Source: Alphaproteobacteria bacterium UBA6376
Lineage (GTDB): Bacteria; Pseudomonadota; Alphaproteobacteria; Rs-D84
Assembly: GCA_002437665.1 (NCBI GenBank)
Contig: DJQW01000002.1
Span: 186,001 to 250,000 of the forward strand
DNA: 64,000 bases
Direction: 5' to 3'
This document shows, piece by piece, positions 56,802-64,000 of this stretch. The notes beneath the pieces are model-generated. The model had not been told where the DNA came from. It searched no databases and was given only the letters and a program-made list of their open reading frames with translations. Position 1 is the first letter of the stretch, and each line of letters begins with the position of its first letter. A program made the translations under genes and the position numbers.

Positions 56802-58604
56802 TTACGATACTTTCAGTGCATTGATAAACGCGCTTTGTGGAATTTCAACATTCCCAAAGGTGCGCATACGTTTTTTCCCCTCTTTCTGCTTCTCCAACAG
56901 TTTGCGTTTGCGGGTGATGTCCCCGCCGTAACATTTCGCCGTAACATCTTTGCGATATGCAGCGATTGTTTCGCGCGCAATAATTTTGCCACCAATGGCC
57001 GCCTGCAATGGAATTTTGAACTGATGACGCGGTATCAGGTCTTTCAGTTTTTCCACAATTTGGCGACCGCGACGTTCTGCGAACATGCGATGGCACATAA
57101 ACGATAACGGTTCGACATTTTCATCATTGACCAGAATCGAAACCTTGACCAAATCAGACGGCTGATACCCATTGACCACATAGTCAAATGATGCGTACCC
57201 CGACGATATAGATTTCACCCTGTCGTAAAAATCAAACACAATTTCCGCCAGCGGCAACTGGTACACCAAGACCGCGCGATTTCCAACATAAGACACATTT
57301 TCCTGGACACCGCGACGTTCCGCACACAGCGACATAATCCCCCCCATGTATTTGTCCGGCATCATAATCGTTGCACGAACCCATGGTTCTTCGATAGATT
57401 GAATTTTTGTCACATCTGGCATATCGGCGGGATTTTCCAAATCAATCACACTGCCGTCACGCATATAAACCTTGTACAGCACACTGGGCACGGTGTTTAT
57501 CAGCGACAGATTAAATTCACGGGACAATCGTTCACTGATAATTTCCATGTGCAGCAACCCCAAGAACCCACAGCGCAATCCAAACCCCAGCGCAGATGAC
57601 TTTTCAGTTGTAAACATAAATGACGCGTCATTTAACGCCAACTTTTCCGCACTGTCGCGCAACGTCGGGTAATCGTCCGCCGCAACTGGAAAGAATGACG
57701 AAAACACCACCGGCACAGACGGTTTGAACCCCGGCAACGGTTCAGCACCCGCGACATCTGCAACCTTGGCATCGGCGATTGTGTCGCCAACCTTGCAATC
57801 ATGAATGGTCTTCATCCCCGTGATAATAAATCCAATTTCACCGGTATTCAGCGCATCTGTATCAACCATCTTGGGCGTAAAGTAACCGATTTTTTCAATC
57901 GTGTATTCTGCCCCCGTGACCAAAAATCTGATTTTCTGCCCGCGTGATAATTTGCCATCAACCACGCGCACCAAAACCACAACCCCCAGATAAGAATCAT
58001 ACCACGAATCCACCAACAGCGCACGTGTCGGCGCATTTTCATTTCCATGTGGGGCGGGCAATTTATGAACGATTTCTTCCAATAACTCAGGAACACCCGC
58101 GCCAGTTTTCCCAGACACACATACGGCATTCGTCGCGTCCAATCCAATCGCATCTGCAATCTGTTGGCGCGTGCCATCAACATCACTGGACGGCAGGTCA
58201 ATTTTGTTCAGCACCGGCAACATTTCCAAATCGTTGTCCAACGCCAAATATGCATTTGCCAGCGTCTGGGCTTGAACCCCTTGGGTTGCATCAACCAAAA
58301 TCAACGCCCCCTCGCACGCGGCCAAACTGCGCGATACCTCATAAGAAAAGTCCACGTGCCCCGGCGTATCCATCAGGTTTAATTGATACGTTTGCCCATC
58401 GCGCGCATGATAGTTCAGACGCACCGTTTGGGCCTTGATGGTAATACCACGTTCGCGTTCAATGTCCATGGAATCCAAGACCTGGGCCTTCATCTCGCGC
58501 GATTGCAAACCACCCGTGTATTCAATCAGGCGGTCTGACAATGTGGATTTGCCGTGGTCAATATGTGCAACGATTGCAAAGTTTCTGATATTTTTTTGAT
58601 GCAT
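56802..58604 (-). CDS. lepA: Elongation factor 4
   Basis: The 600-residue ribosomal GTPase back-translocates or rescues stalled ribosomes. G1 AHIDHGKST, G3 DTPGHVDF, G4 NKID, and the LepA-specific C-terminal domain (GGDITRKRKLLEKQKEGKKRM) are present. The start at 58604 (MHQKNIRNF) is the family start; five extra codons upstream are unlikely. It heads a likely operon with the six paralogues behind it. Confidence 0.97.
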   Translation of the reverse strand: MHQKNIRNFAIVAHIDHGKSTLSDRLIEYTGGLQSREMKAQVLDSMDIERERGITIKAQTVRLNYHARDGQTYQLNLMDTPGHVDFSYEVSRSLAACEGALILVDATQGVQAQTLANAYLALDNDLEMLPVLNKIDLPSSDVDGTRQQIADAIGLDATNAVCVSGKTGAGVPELLEEIVHKLPAPHGNENAPTRALLVDSWYDSYLGVVVLVRVVDGKLSRGQKIRFLVTGAEYTIEKIGYFTPKMVDTDALNTGEIGFIITGMKTIHDCKVGDTIADAKVADVAGAEPLPGFKPSVPVVFSSFFPVAADDYPTLRDSAEKLALNDASFMFTTEKSSALGFGLRCGFLGLLHMEIISERLSREFNLSLINTVPSVLYKVYMRDGSVIDLENPADMPDVTKIQSIEEPWVRATIMMPDKYMGGIMSLCAERRGVQENVSYVGNRAVLVYQLPLAEIVFDFYDRVKSISSGYASFDYVVNGYQPSDLVKVSILVNDENVEPLSFMCHRMFAERRGRQIVEKLKDLIPRHQFKIPLQAAIGGKIIARETIAAYRKDVTAKCYGGDITRKRKLLEKQKEGKKRMRTFGNVEIPQSAFINALKVS

Positions 58605-58659
58605 GCGGCAATGATACACCAGTACATTTCGGTTTTCAACCGTATTTTTTTCATATTAC

Positions 58660-58760
58660 ATTTGTTATTGCGAGCGCAGCCGTAGCAATCCAGTAAAAAA
58701 TGTGTCCGCCATCGGCGGACACATTCATTGCTCTCTGCTCTCTGCGCTTTGCTCTCTAAA
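58660..58760. repeat. Short repeat patch between lepA and rbfA
   Basis: A TTGCGAG...GCAATCCAGT unit, a perfect GTGTCCGCC-at-CGGCGGACAC hairpin and a run of CTCTCTGC-like units that touches the rbfA terminator. Confidence 0.6.
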
Positions 58761-58761
58761 A

Positions 58762-58783
58762 ATGTTGCCCAAGGGCGACATTT
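58762..58783 (-). terminator. Terminator of rbfA
   Basis: Minus-strand hairpin ATGTCGCCC/GGGCAACAT followed by TTTTTA. Confidence 0.8.
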
Positions 58784-59137
58784 TTACAGATTTTCCAACA
58801 GCGCATCAATTCGCGATGCACGTTCCAATGTGTCGTCATATTCAAATTTGATTTCTGGTACATATTTCTGGTTCATACGCGCCGCCAGTTCAAAACGTAC
58901 CATACGGGTAATCGCGTCCAAGCGTTTCTGAACCGCGGGAATGTTTTCATCACGGGAATAGTAAAACAGGCGCACAAACTGTAACCCGCCATGCGCAACC
59001 GCCCCGACCAGCGACACCCCCGACAGGATTTTATCATCGCTGTAATTATCACGCAAAATTTCCGCAACCAGCGTCTGAACCTTGGACGCGACGCGACCCG
59101 CGCGATTAGAATTATTAGGCATCTGTTTTCTTGGCAT
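58784..59137 (-). CDS. rbfA: Ribosome-binding factor A
   Basis: The 117-residue KH-fold protein matures the 16S rRNA 5' end during 30S assembly. NRAGRVASKVQTLVAEILRD, LVGAVAHGGLQFVRLFYY and RMVRFELAARMNQKYVPEIKF (the RY-PEIxF-type signature) identify it. GGGGTG lies 6 nt before the ATG at 59137. It is expressed alone; infB and truB are not next to it here. Confidence 0.9.
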   Translation of the reverse strand: MPRKQMPNNSNRAGRVASKVQTLVAEILRDNYSDDKILSGVSLVGAVAHGGLQFVRLFYYSRDENIPAVQKRLDAITRMVRFELAARMNQKYVPEIKFEYDDTLERASRIDALLENL

Positions 59138-59225
59138 AAAAATCACCCCTGTATCATTATCTGATTGTAATGTAGCCGATATTCATTTACAATCAAGAAA
59201 ATTTTGCTAAACACGGGGAAAAACA

Positions 59226-59801
59226 ATGAAATTTGCCGAATATATTCTTAAAAAATCCGAAAGTCCCGCATACGCGTGGATTGTGTTCTATCTGACCATC
59301 TGTGAATCTATATTTCTGTTTGTCCCGCCAGAGGTTTTTATGACCCCACCCATTATTGCAAACAAAAAACGCGCCCTGCCCATCACATTGGCGGCGGCAT
59401 TGGGCTCTATTGTCGGCGGCGCGATTGCATATATGATTGGGGCATGGCTGTATGATTCGGTTGGCATGTGGCTGATAACGACATTTTCAAACCCAGAATT
59501 GATAGAAACGGCCATCAAGCCAATGTTTTCACGGTACGGCATATTGATTATCGTGCTGACCGCGGTAACACCAATACCGTATAAATTGCTGGCAATCTGG
59601 TTGGGCTTTATCGGCTATCCAATTCTGTTGTTCTTGGCCGTGTCGGCAATATTCCGCACGGGCCGTTTTGCCATTGTCGGGTATCTGTTGTGGCGATTCC
59701 AAGAACGCGCAAACACAATCGTAAAAAAGTACTTCTGGCCATTGACATTGGGCGCAATCATCGCCGCCGGTCTGGGCATCTGCCTGATTTCACTGTTCTA
59801 G
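59226..59801 (+). CDS. YqaA/DedA-type inner-membrane protein (VTT domain)
   Basis: The 191-residue product has about five hydrophobic helices. Family-like segments are FYLTICESIFLFVPPEVFMTP, ALGSIVGGAIAYMIG, the re-entrant AVTPIPYKLLAIWLGF and SAIFRTGRFAIVGYLLWRF. DedA/YqaA proteins are linked to lipid flipping and proton-motive force in other bacteria; the exact role here is unknown. RBS GGGG lies 10 nt before the ATG. Apparently monocistronic. Confidence 0.8.
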   Translation: MKFAEYILKKSESPAYAWIVFYLTICESIFLFVPPEVFMTPPIIANKKRALPITLAAALGSIVGGAIAYMIGAWLYDSVGMWLITTFSNPELIETAIKPMFSRYGILIIVLTAVTPIPYKLLAIWLGFIGYPILLFLAVSAIFRTGRFAIVGYLLWRFQERANTIVKKYFWPLTLGAIIAAGLGICLISLF

Positions 59802-59804
59802 GCA

Positions 59805-60040
59805 GCAATATAGTGAGAGAGCGATACAGTGATATAGTGATAAGTTTTAGAATATAGAACTTAAAAACATGTGTCGCCTGCGGACTTGCGTCTTTGCACC
59901 CTTGTCATTGCGAACGTAGTGAAGCAATCCAGTGTATAAACTTGTGCGCCAAATGGCGCACTACTTTCTTGTCATTCCGTGGCTTGACCACGGAATCCAG
60001 GTGGTGTAATCTTATTTGCACAGCAAATACCGATTTATAC
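59805..60040. repeat. Repeat mosaic ahead of the GIY-YIG gene
   Basis: ATATAGTGA-type short tandem units, GTCGCCTGCGGAC, TCATTGCGAAC...GCAATCCAGT (59902-59935), GTGCGCC..GGCGCAC and GTCATTCCGTGG...CCACGGAATCCAGG (about 59970-60001). Same modules as elsewhere in the window. Confidence 0.65.
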
Positions 60041-60349
60041 ATGTACGGATTACAAAAATACTATTACGTTTATATCTTGGCCAGTGGCACAAATGGCACG
60101 CTCTATATTGGCTTTACCAGCAATTTACCACAACGCATATATGAACATAAGAACCATTTAACGCCGGGGCTCACCAGTAAATACGACGTATGCAAGTTGG
60201 TGTATTTTGAACGCTTTACAGACGTGCATGATGCGATAAGGCACGAAAAACGTCTGAAAGAATGGAAAAGGAATTGGAAGAAAGATTTAATAGAAAAATA
60301 TAATCCAGAATGGCGTGATTTATATGATGATTTACATCAACTGATATAA
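60041..60349 (+). CDS. GIY-YIG nuclease-superfamily protein
   Basis: The 102-residue product matches the small stand-alone GIY-YIG proteins (YhbQ-like). VYILASGTNGTLYIGFTSN holds the GIY/YIG pair, PQRIYEHK the conserved Arg, and YFERFTDVHDAIRHEKRLKEW the conserved Glu region. A DNA or RNA nicking role is assumed from the family, but no cellular role is settled for this group. The ATG at 60041 begins the domain; the frame is open further upstream only because it reads through repeats. No clear ribosome site. The gene sits alone inside repeats on both sides and may travel with them. Confidence 0.8.
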   Translation: MYGLQKYYYVYILASGTNGTLYIGFTSNLPQRIYEHKNHLTPGLTSKYDVCKLVYFERFTDVHDAIRHEKRLKEWKRNWKKDLIEKYNPEWRDLYDDLHQLI

Positions 60350-60600
60350 CAAAAAAGCAGTGCGCCATTCGGCGCAACATACTCACCTAGATTCCGGTGT
60401 CAAGCACCGGAATGACAAAGGTGCTAGTAGTGCAAAAAAATGATTATGGCAAAGACGCAAGTCCACAGGCGACACAATACTAATTTCCTAGAAACGTTGT
60501 CATTGCGAGGAATGAAATGACGAAGCAATCCAGTAAATAAAAAATGTCCGCCGAACGGCGGACACATCATTTGAACTTTGAACTCTGTACTTTGAACTTT
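60350..60600. repeat. Repeat mosaic after the GIY-YIG gene
   Basis: GTGCGCC..GGCGCAA, CCTAGATTCCGGTG...CACCGGAATGACA (about 60388-60418), TCATTGCGAGG...GCAATCCAGT (60500-60535), a GTCCGCC/GGCGGAC hairpin, then TTTGAACTTTGAACT short tandem units up to a terminator. Confidence 0.65.
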
Positions 60601-60606
60601 GAAAAA

Positions 60607-60632
60607 ACGCGCCGGTGGCGCGTTTTTTTATT
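60607..60632. terminator. Terminator of the fibre-protein cluster
   Basis: Hairpin ACGCGCC-ggt-GGCGCGT with A6 and T7 flanks. It ends the minus-strand cluster at 60628. Confidence 0.85.
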
Positions 60633-61242
60633 CAACCCAGATTGATGCCACGCTGGTCGGCGCGGTTGCCGATCCAACAGGAATCTGGACATATGCTGTT
60701 GTTGCCGTGACGGTTGTACCACTCTTGGTAAAGTTAGTCACATACTTACCCGCCGTTGCCGATGCAGGATTAAATGTCTGAACCGTTGCATTCAGTTTTG
60801 TTTTAACCGCATCAGACAAATCTTCTTCCAGAATTGTGCCGCTGGCAATCATAGAGGAAGAAATTGTACCGGTTGTGATAGTACCTTCTGCATCCGTAAT
60901 CACTGCCTTGCTCTTGTTTGCATCGCCTGTAAATTTCTTGTCCAACTTCGCGTTAACGCTGGTGCCCAATGCATTGCTTGCAATGTCGTACACAGCTGCA
61001 ACCGTTGGGTAATTTGTATCATTGTCTTCTGTCAAATTTTCACTGGTCGAATCAACCATTGCTGACTTATCTTGCTTACCAGATTTCAATGCTGTGATGT
61101 CGCTGGCATTAGTATCTGCCTTGGTCGCAACCGGTGATACTTTGTCATCGACATATGTTGTTGATGCGATATCCGCGCGTGCCGCACCAGCGGACATAAC
61201 CGCAATCACTGAAATCGCCAAAATACTTGTTAATCTTTTCAT
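60628..61242 (-). CDS. Secreted fibre-like surface protein 4
   Basis: 204 residues with a signal peptide (1-23). IASTTYVDDKV directly after it matches the IASxxYVD motif that starts all complete mature proteins of this cluster. The body is Thr/Ser/Ala/Asp-rich without Cys, with tail-fibre-like wording (SGKQDKSAMV, ASGTILEEDLSDAVK). It ends in a short hydrophobic strand and SIWVE. An exported, probably trimeric or filamentous surface protein; this is inference from composition. Last of four adjacent relatives. Confidence 0.6.
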   Translation of the reverse strand: MKRLTSILAISVIAVMSAGAARADIASTTYVDDKVSPVATKADTNASDITALKSGKQDKSAMVDSTSENLTEDNDTNYPTVAAVYDIASNALGTSVNAKLDKKFTGDANKSKAVITDAEGTITTGTISSSMIASGTILEEDLSDAVKTKLNATVQTFNPASATAGKYVTNFTKSGTTVTATTAYVQIPVGSATAPTSVASIWVE

Positions 61243-61341
61243 TTCCCAAAACCTTCGTTTTTATAACCTGTTAAATCCCTGACCTGAATGTGTCATGTCC
61301 CCCGTCCGTGACCCAAGGGCCATGACACAACTTATTCGTGA

Positions 61342-62121
61342 TTACTGATTTTCAGAGTCACGTTCGATAACTTCCCAAGCGTAGTTAGTACCGTCAAATA
61401 CCAACGCGCATTTCTTGGTTGGGTTCGAGCATTCGCCAGGGGCTGCCTTGGCCAATGTGCCCAAATTCATTGTCTTGGTATAGTTATCAGCCAAATCTTT
61501 GGTAACCCCTTCCAATGCGGTCTTTGTCGCATATGTCGCAGATGCATTTGTTTTTGTTTCCATATCTGTGATTGCCGCTGGCTGAACCGCTGTATCGGCT
61601 TTTGCACCCTGTACCGCGGTCGCATATGCTGCGTCTGCACGGGTTACTTCACCAGAAATTGCATCAGCAATAGATTTCGCAATAGAACCATCGCCGTCGC
61701 CAGTCAATGTGCCCAATGTTGTGGTGTGACCCGCAACTGTTGTCTCCAATGCTTCCAACCCTTCGGTTGTGGCGATGCCAACTGTGCCGATTGTACCATC
61801 TTCTTTGATTTCGATGTTTGTACCGGCTTTCAGTGTGTTCTGTTTGCCCGCCAGACCGTCGCTCAATGCTGTTTTGGTTGCAAATGTATCAGATGCAGTT
61901 GTCTTGTACGCATCCAATGCTGCGGACGCAGCTGTACCTGCCGCCTTGGCATCAGCAATCGCGGTTGTGTTTGTTTCTTTGAATGTTGTAAAGTCAGATG
62001 CAGATACCTTGGTGCCAACCTGTGCATCAACATAACCCTTGGACGCGATGGACGCATCAGCAGAGTTCGCTGCAACGATTCCCAGCATAACGGTCAAAAT
62101 ACCTGCTGTCAGTTTTTTCAT
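61342..62121 (-). CDS. Secreted fibre-like surface protein 3
   Basis: 259 residues with a signal peptide (1-23), then IASKGYVDAQV. The body has coiled-coil and phage-fibre-like repeats rich in Ala/Thr/Asp (FATKTALSDGLAGKQNTLKAG, ATKTALEGVTKDLAD). A C-terminal module has two Cys and a Trp (CSNPTKKCALVFDGTNYAW), similar to the end of protein 2. RBS GGAAAG upstream. Function unknown; adhesion is a guess. Confidence 0.6.
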   Translation of the reverse strand: MKKLTAGILTVMLGIVAANSADASIASKGYVDAQVGTKVSASDFTTFKETNTTAIADAKAAGTAASAALDAYKTTASDTFATKTALSDGLAGKQNTLKAGTNIEIKEDGTIGTVGIATTEGLEALETTVAGHTTTLGTLTGDGDGSIAKSIADAISGEVTRADAAYATAVQGAKADTAVQPAAITDMETKTNASATYATKTALEGVTKDLADNYTKTMNLGTLAKAAPGECSNPTKKCALVFDGTNYAWEVIERDSENQ

Positions 62122-62168
62122 TTTTCTTTCCTTTCTTTCTTTTTTTAGTTTTTATTTAATCTCTTGAA

Positions 62169-63158
62169 TTATTCACCTGTTGTGGCGTCATCGATTGGTT
62201 TTGTCACATCCATCCAGTATGGTGAACCAGATGTATCAACAGACAAGACGCAACGGCCGGATTCCGCAGTGCAATCTGTGCTTGGTTTTGGAACCGCGTA
62301 AGTCTTGATTTCGGTTTCTGTCATTGCGTCTGTGATGCCGTAACCACCCAATGTTGTGGACTTGTCGGCTTTATTCTTGATTGCATCGGCGATTGCTGCG
62401 GAAACCTCATCAGATGTCTGTGCACCATTGACCTTGTCCGCCAAATCTTGGGACAGTTTGTCTTCGGTTACTGCGCCATCTGCGATTTTTTCAGTTGTAA
62501 CTGCACCGTTTGCCAATTTTGCACCATCAATAGAATTGTCACTGATGTTATCTGGATTGACTGGCAGACCAGATTCACTCAGAGCACTAATCTTTTTGTT
62601 TGTCCATTCAGTAACAGCACCGATTGTTGGGAACAAAGATGCAGAACTCTGATTTTCTGCGGTGATGTTGCCTGTTTTATTTGAGGTATCTTCTTTCAGC
62701 GCCAAACCGTTGGTCAATTCTGTTTTTGTCGCGGCAGCGTCTGCTGTGGCCTGTGCTGCTTCGGCGGCGGTCTGTGCATTGCCTGCCTTGGTATCAGCAG
62801 CAGCAGCGGCGGCGGCGGCATCTTTTGCAATTTTGTTTGTCGCGTCCAAACCAGTTTCTTCGTTGTTTACTTTGTCTGCCGTGGCGTCGGCTGTTGATTT
62901 GGCCTCATCCGCGGTGGACTTCGCTGTGTCAGCGGTTGTTTTTACTTCTTCGACCGCGCTTTTATCTGCCTTGGCATCCAATGCGGATTTAATCGCACCA
63001 TTGTCCTGTAACGCAGAATCAACTGCGGCAGCGGCAACAGATGCTGATTTGGTATCAACGTATGCCTTGCTGGCGATTTGTGGTGCAGCGATGGCTGCGC
63101 CAGTTGACAGCATAATTGCCGCCATAAATCCAGAGAATGCAATGTTTTTGACTTTCAT
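62169..63158 (-). CDS. Secreted fibre-like surface protein 2
   Basis: 329 residues from the ATG at 63158 (GGAACG upstream). A signal peptide (1-23) is followed by IASKAYVDTKS. A long Ala/Asp/Lys/Thr coiled coil follows (about 60-140, heptad-like TADTAKSTADEAKSTADA). Fibre-like KADKSTTLGGYGITDAMTE and the C-terminal module CTAESGRCVLSVDTSG with YWMDV complete it. The phrase LxGYGITDAM also occurs in protein 1. Such phrases are typical of phage tail fibres; here they sit behind a signal peptide, pointing to a cell-surface filament. Confidence 0.6.
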   Translation of the reverse strand: MKVKNIAFSGFMAAIMLSTGAAIAAPQIASKAYVDTKSASVAAAAVDSALQDNGAIKSALDAKADKSAVEEVKTTADTAKSTADEAKSTADATADKVNNEETGLDATNKIAKDAAAAAAAADTKAGNAQTAAEAAQATADAAATKTELTNGLALKEDTSNKTGNITAENQSSASLFPTIGAVTEWTNKKISALSESGLPVNPDNISDNSIDGAKLANGAVTTEKIADGAVTEDKLSQDLADKVNGAQTSDEVSAAIADAIKNKADKSTTLGGYGITDAMTETEIKTYAVPKPSTDCTAESGRCVLSVDTSGSPYWMDVTKPIDDATTGE

Positions 63159-63248
63159 TTTCGTTCCTTTCTTTTTTTCTTTCATTTTTTTGTTCTAAAT
63201 CTCTCGATTATGGCGGGAATCTAGATACAAAACTCTTTCACTTGGTTA

Positions 63249-64000
63249 CTACTCTGTTATTGTTATTGGGGTACCGTCCTTGTCGATAATCTGGACAGAT
63301 GTCCACACTTTCGAATCACCGTTCACCGTCAACAAATATGTGCCAGAATCAGCCGGCCCCGACAGTTTAGACGCAACCGCCGCCGCCGCATCATTTGCGG
63401 TGGTCTGGGCACTTTGCGCCGCGGTTGCAGCATTCTGTGCTGCGGACGCATTCGCCGCAATCAGACCAGCATATTCGTTATACGTTGTAACATCATCGGC
63501 CGTGATACCAGAATTTGCCGCCGCCAACTGCCCCGCGGTCAGCGCATTCTGTTTAGCATTCAATAATTCGTCGGTCTCACCCTTTTTATAATAAGCAGTC
63601 AAATCGACAGAACCCGCAACCTTGGCCTCGTCAATCGCCGCCGCGATTTCTTCCGCGGTCATTGCATCAGTAATACCATAACCAGCCAGCGTTGTTGCCT
63701 TGTCGGCCTTGGCCGCCAGATCCGATGAATTTGCCTTTTGCGCCAACGCCTCGTTTACATCCGCCGTTTTGGCATAGCCCGACAAATCAGATGTTTTTGC
63801 ATACGCATCCAGTTCACTTCTGTTTGCCTTGTCCGCCAACGCCGTTGTCAACGCATCGGTCACACTCTTGTCCGCCTTGTTCGCCAGTGCCGCATTTACA
63901 TCCGCACTCTTGGCCAAGCCGTTTAATTCACTTTTATCTGCCTTGGATTCCAAATCCGCAACCGTTGCCAAACCAGCCAACGAACTCTTGTCCGCCTTGG
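63249..64000 (-). CDS. Fibre-like surface protein 1, cut by the window edge
   Basis: The reading frame is open to the end of the window (about 250 codons visible), so the N-terminus and any signal peptide lie outside. The visible part repeats ADKSxxxGLAKSADVN, LADKANRSELDAYAKTSDL and similar 20-25-residue units. Then come TLAGYGITDAMTAEEIA, an Ala/Gln coiled coil (SAAQNAATAAQSAQTTAND) and a C-terminal TYLLTVNGDSKVWTSVQI module. Same family as the three genes downstream, with which it probably forms one transcript. Confidence 0.6.
   Translation of the reverse strand, partial: KADKSSLAGLATVADLESKADKSELNGLAKSADVNAALANKADKSVTDALTTALADKANRSELDAYAKTSDLSGYAKTADVNEALAQKANSSDLAAKADKATTLAGYGITDAMTAEEIAAAIDEAKVAGSVDLTAYYKKGETDELLNAKQNALTAGQLAAANSGITADDVTTYNEYAGLIAANASAAQNAATAAQSAQTTANDAAAAVASKLSGPADSGTYLLTVNGDSKVWTSVQIIDKDGTPITITE

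Overview
The window is a piece of a bacterial chromosome, most likely from an uncultured, host-associated alphaproteobacterium with a modest genome. This is an inference. It rests on the 100-residue S14, the L17 with a long Lys/Ala tail, the complete str-S10-spc-alpha ribosomal supercluster followed by rpoA, the acpP-fabF-mltG neighbourhood, and the many small palindromic repeats between genes. Coding density is high. Nearly all transcription units end in a short 'acgccc...gggcgt' type Rho-independent terminator.

Layout. 1-8.9 kb: a Cys-rich secreted protein (frame probably broken at a G7 tract) whose upstream region carries a promoter between two 30-bp inverted repeats; a PpiD/SurA-like chaperone; tpiA; grpE; a giant autotransporter with ankyrin repeats and a subtilase-like but apparently dead passenger; and a membrane-anchored coiled-coil protein. 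8.9-22 kb: a cluster of large secreted Cys-rich proteins sharing a C-x6-C...CG-x-[DN]-[FY]-x2-C module. One of them has an OmpA peptidoglycan-binding end. A two-TM protein and a SAM-binding DUF3419-like protein are also here. 22-46 kb: ribosomal genes on the minus strand (rpsL-rpsG-fusA-tuf-rpsJ ... secY-rpsM-rpsK, then rpoA-rplQ). The alpha operon is interrupted between rpsK and rpoA by about 4.3 kb. That block holds a DUF262/DUF1524 (GmrSD-like) nuclease gene, an Xre-type regulator, a small secreted protein, palindromic repeats and three copies of a structured RNA that I do not recognise.

46-54 kb: two outer-membrane barrels, mltG, an acyl-CoA synthetase, tRNA-Pro(CGG) with a duplicated 3' end, fabF, acpP, and an integrase-fold protein lacking its catalytic residues. 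54-59 kb: six tandem paralogues of a small cytoplasmic Cys-motif protein of unknown function directly behind lepA, then rbfA. 59-64 kb: a YqaA-type membrane protein, a GIY-YIG protein inside a repeat mosaic, and four secreted fibre-like proteins, the last cut by the window edge.

The strongest candidates for something undescribed are these: (1) the three about 177-nt RNAs around 27.0-28.1 kb, with covarying long stems, an invariant 15-nt core and matching promoters, placed before a defence-like nuclease and a regulator; (2) the six-gene paralogue array behind lepA next to a degenerate integrase; (3) a possible invertible promoter plus poly-G tract on the first surface-protein gene; (4) families of intercistronic hairpins in the ribosomal operons. 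All motifs, stems and spacings were read by eye from the sequence. No database or folding program was run.
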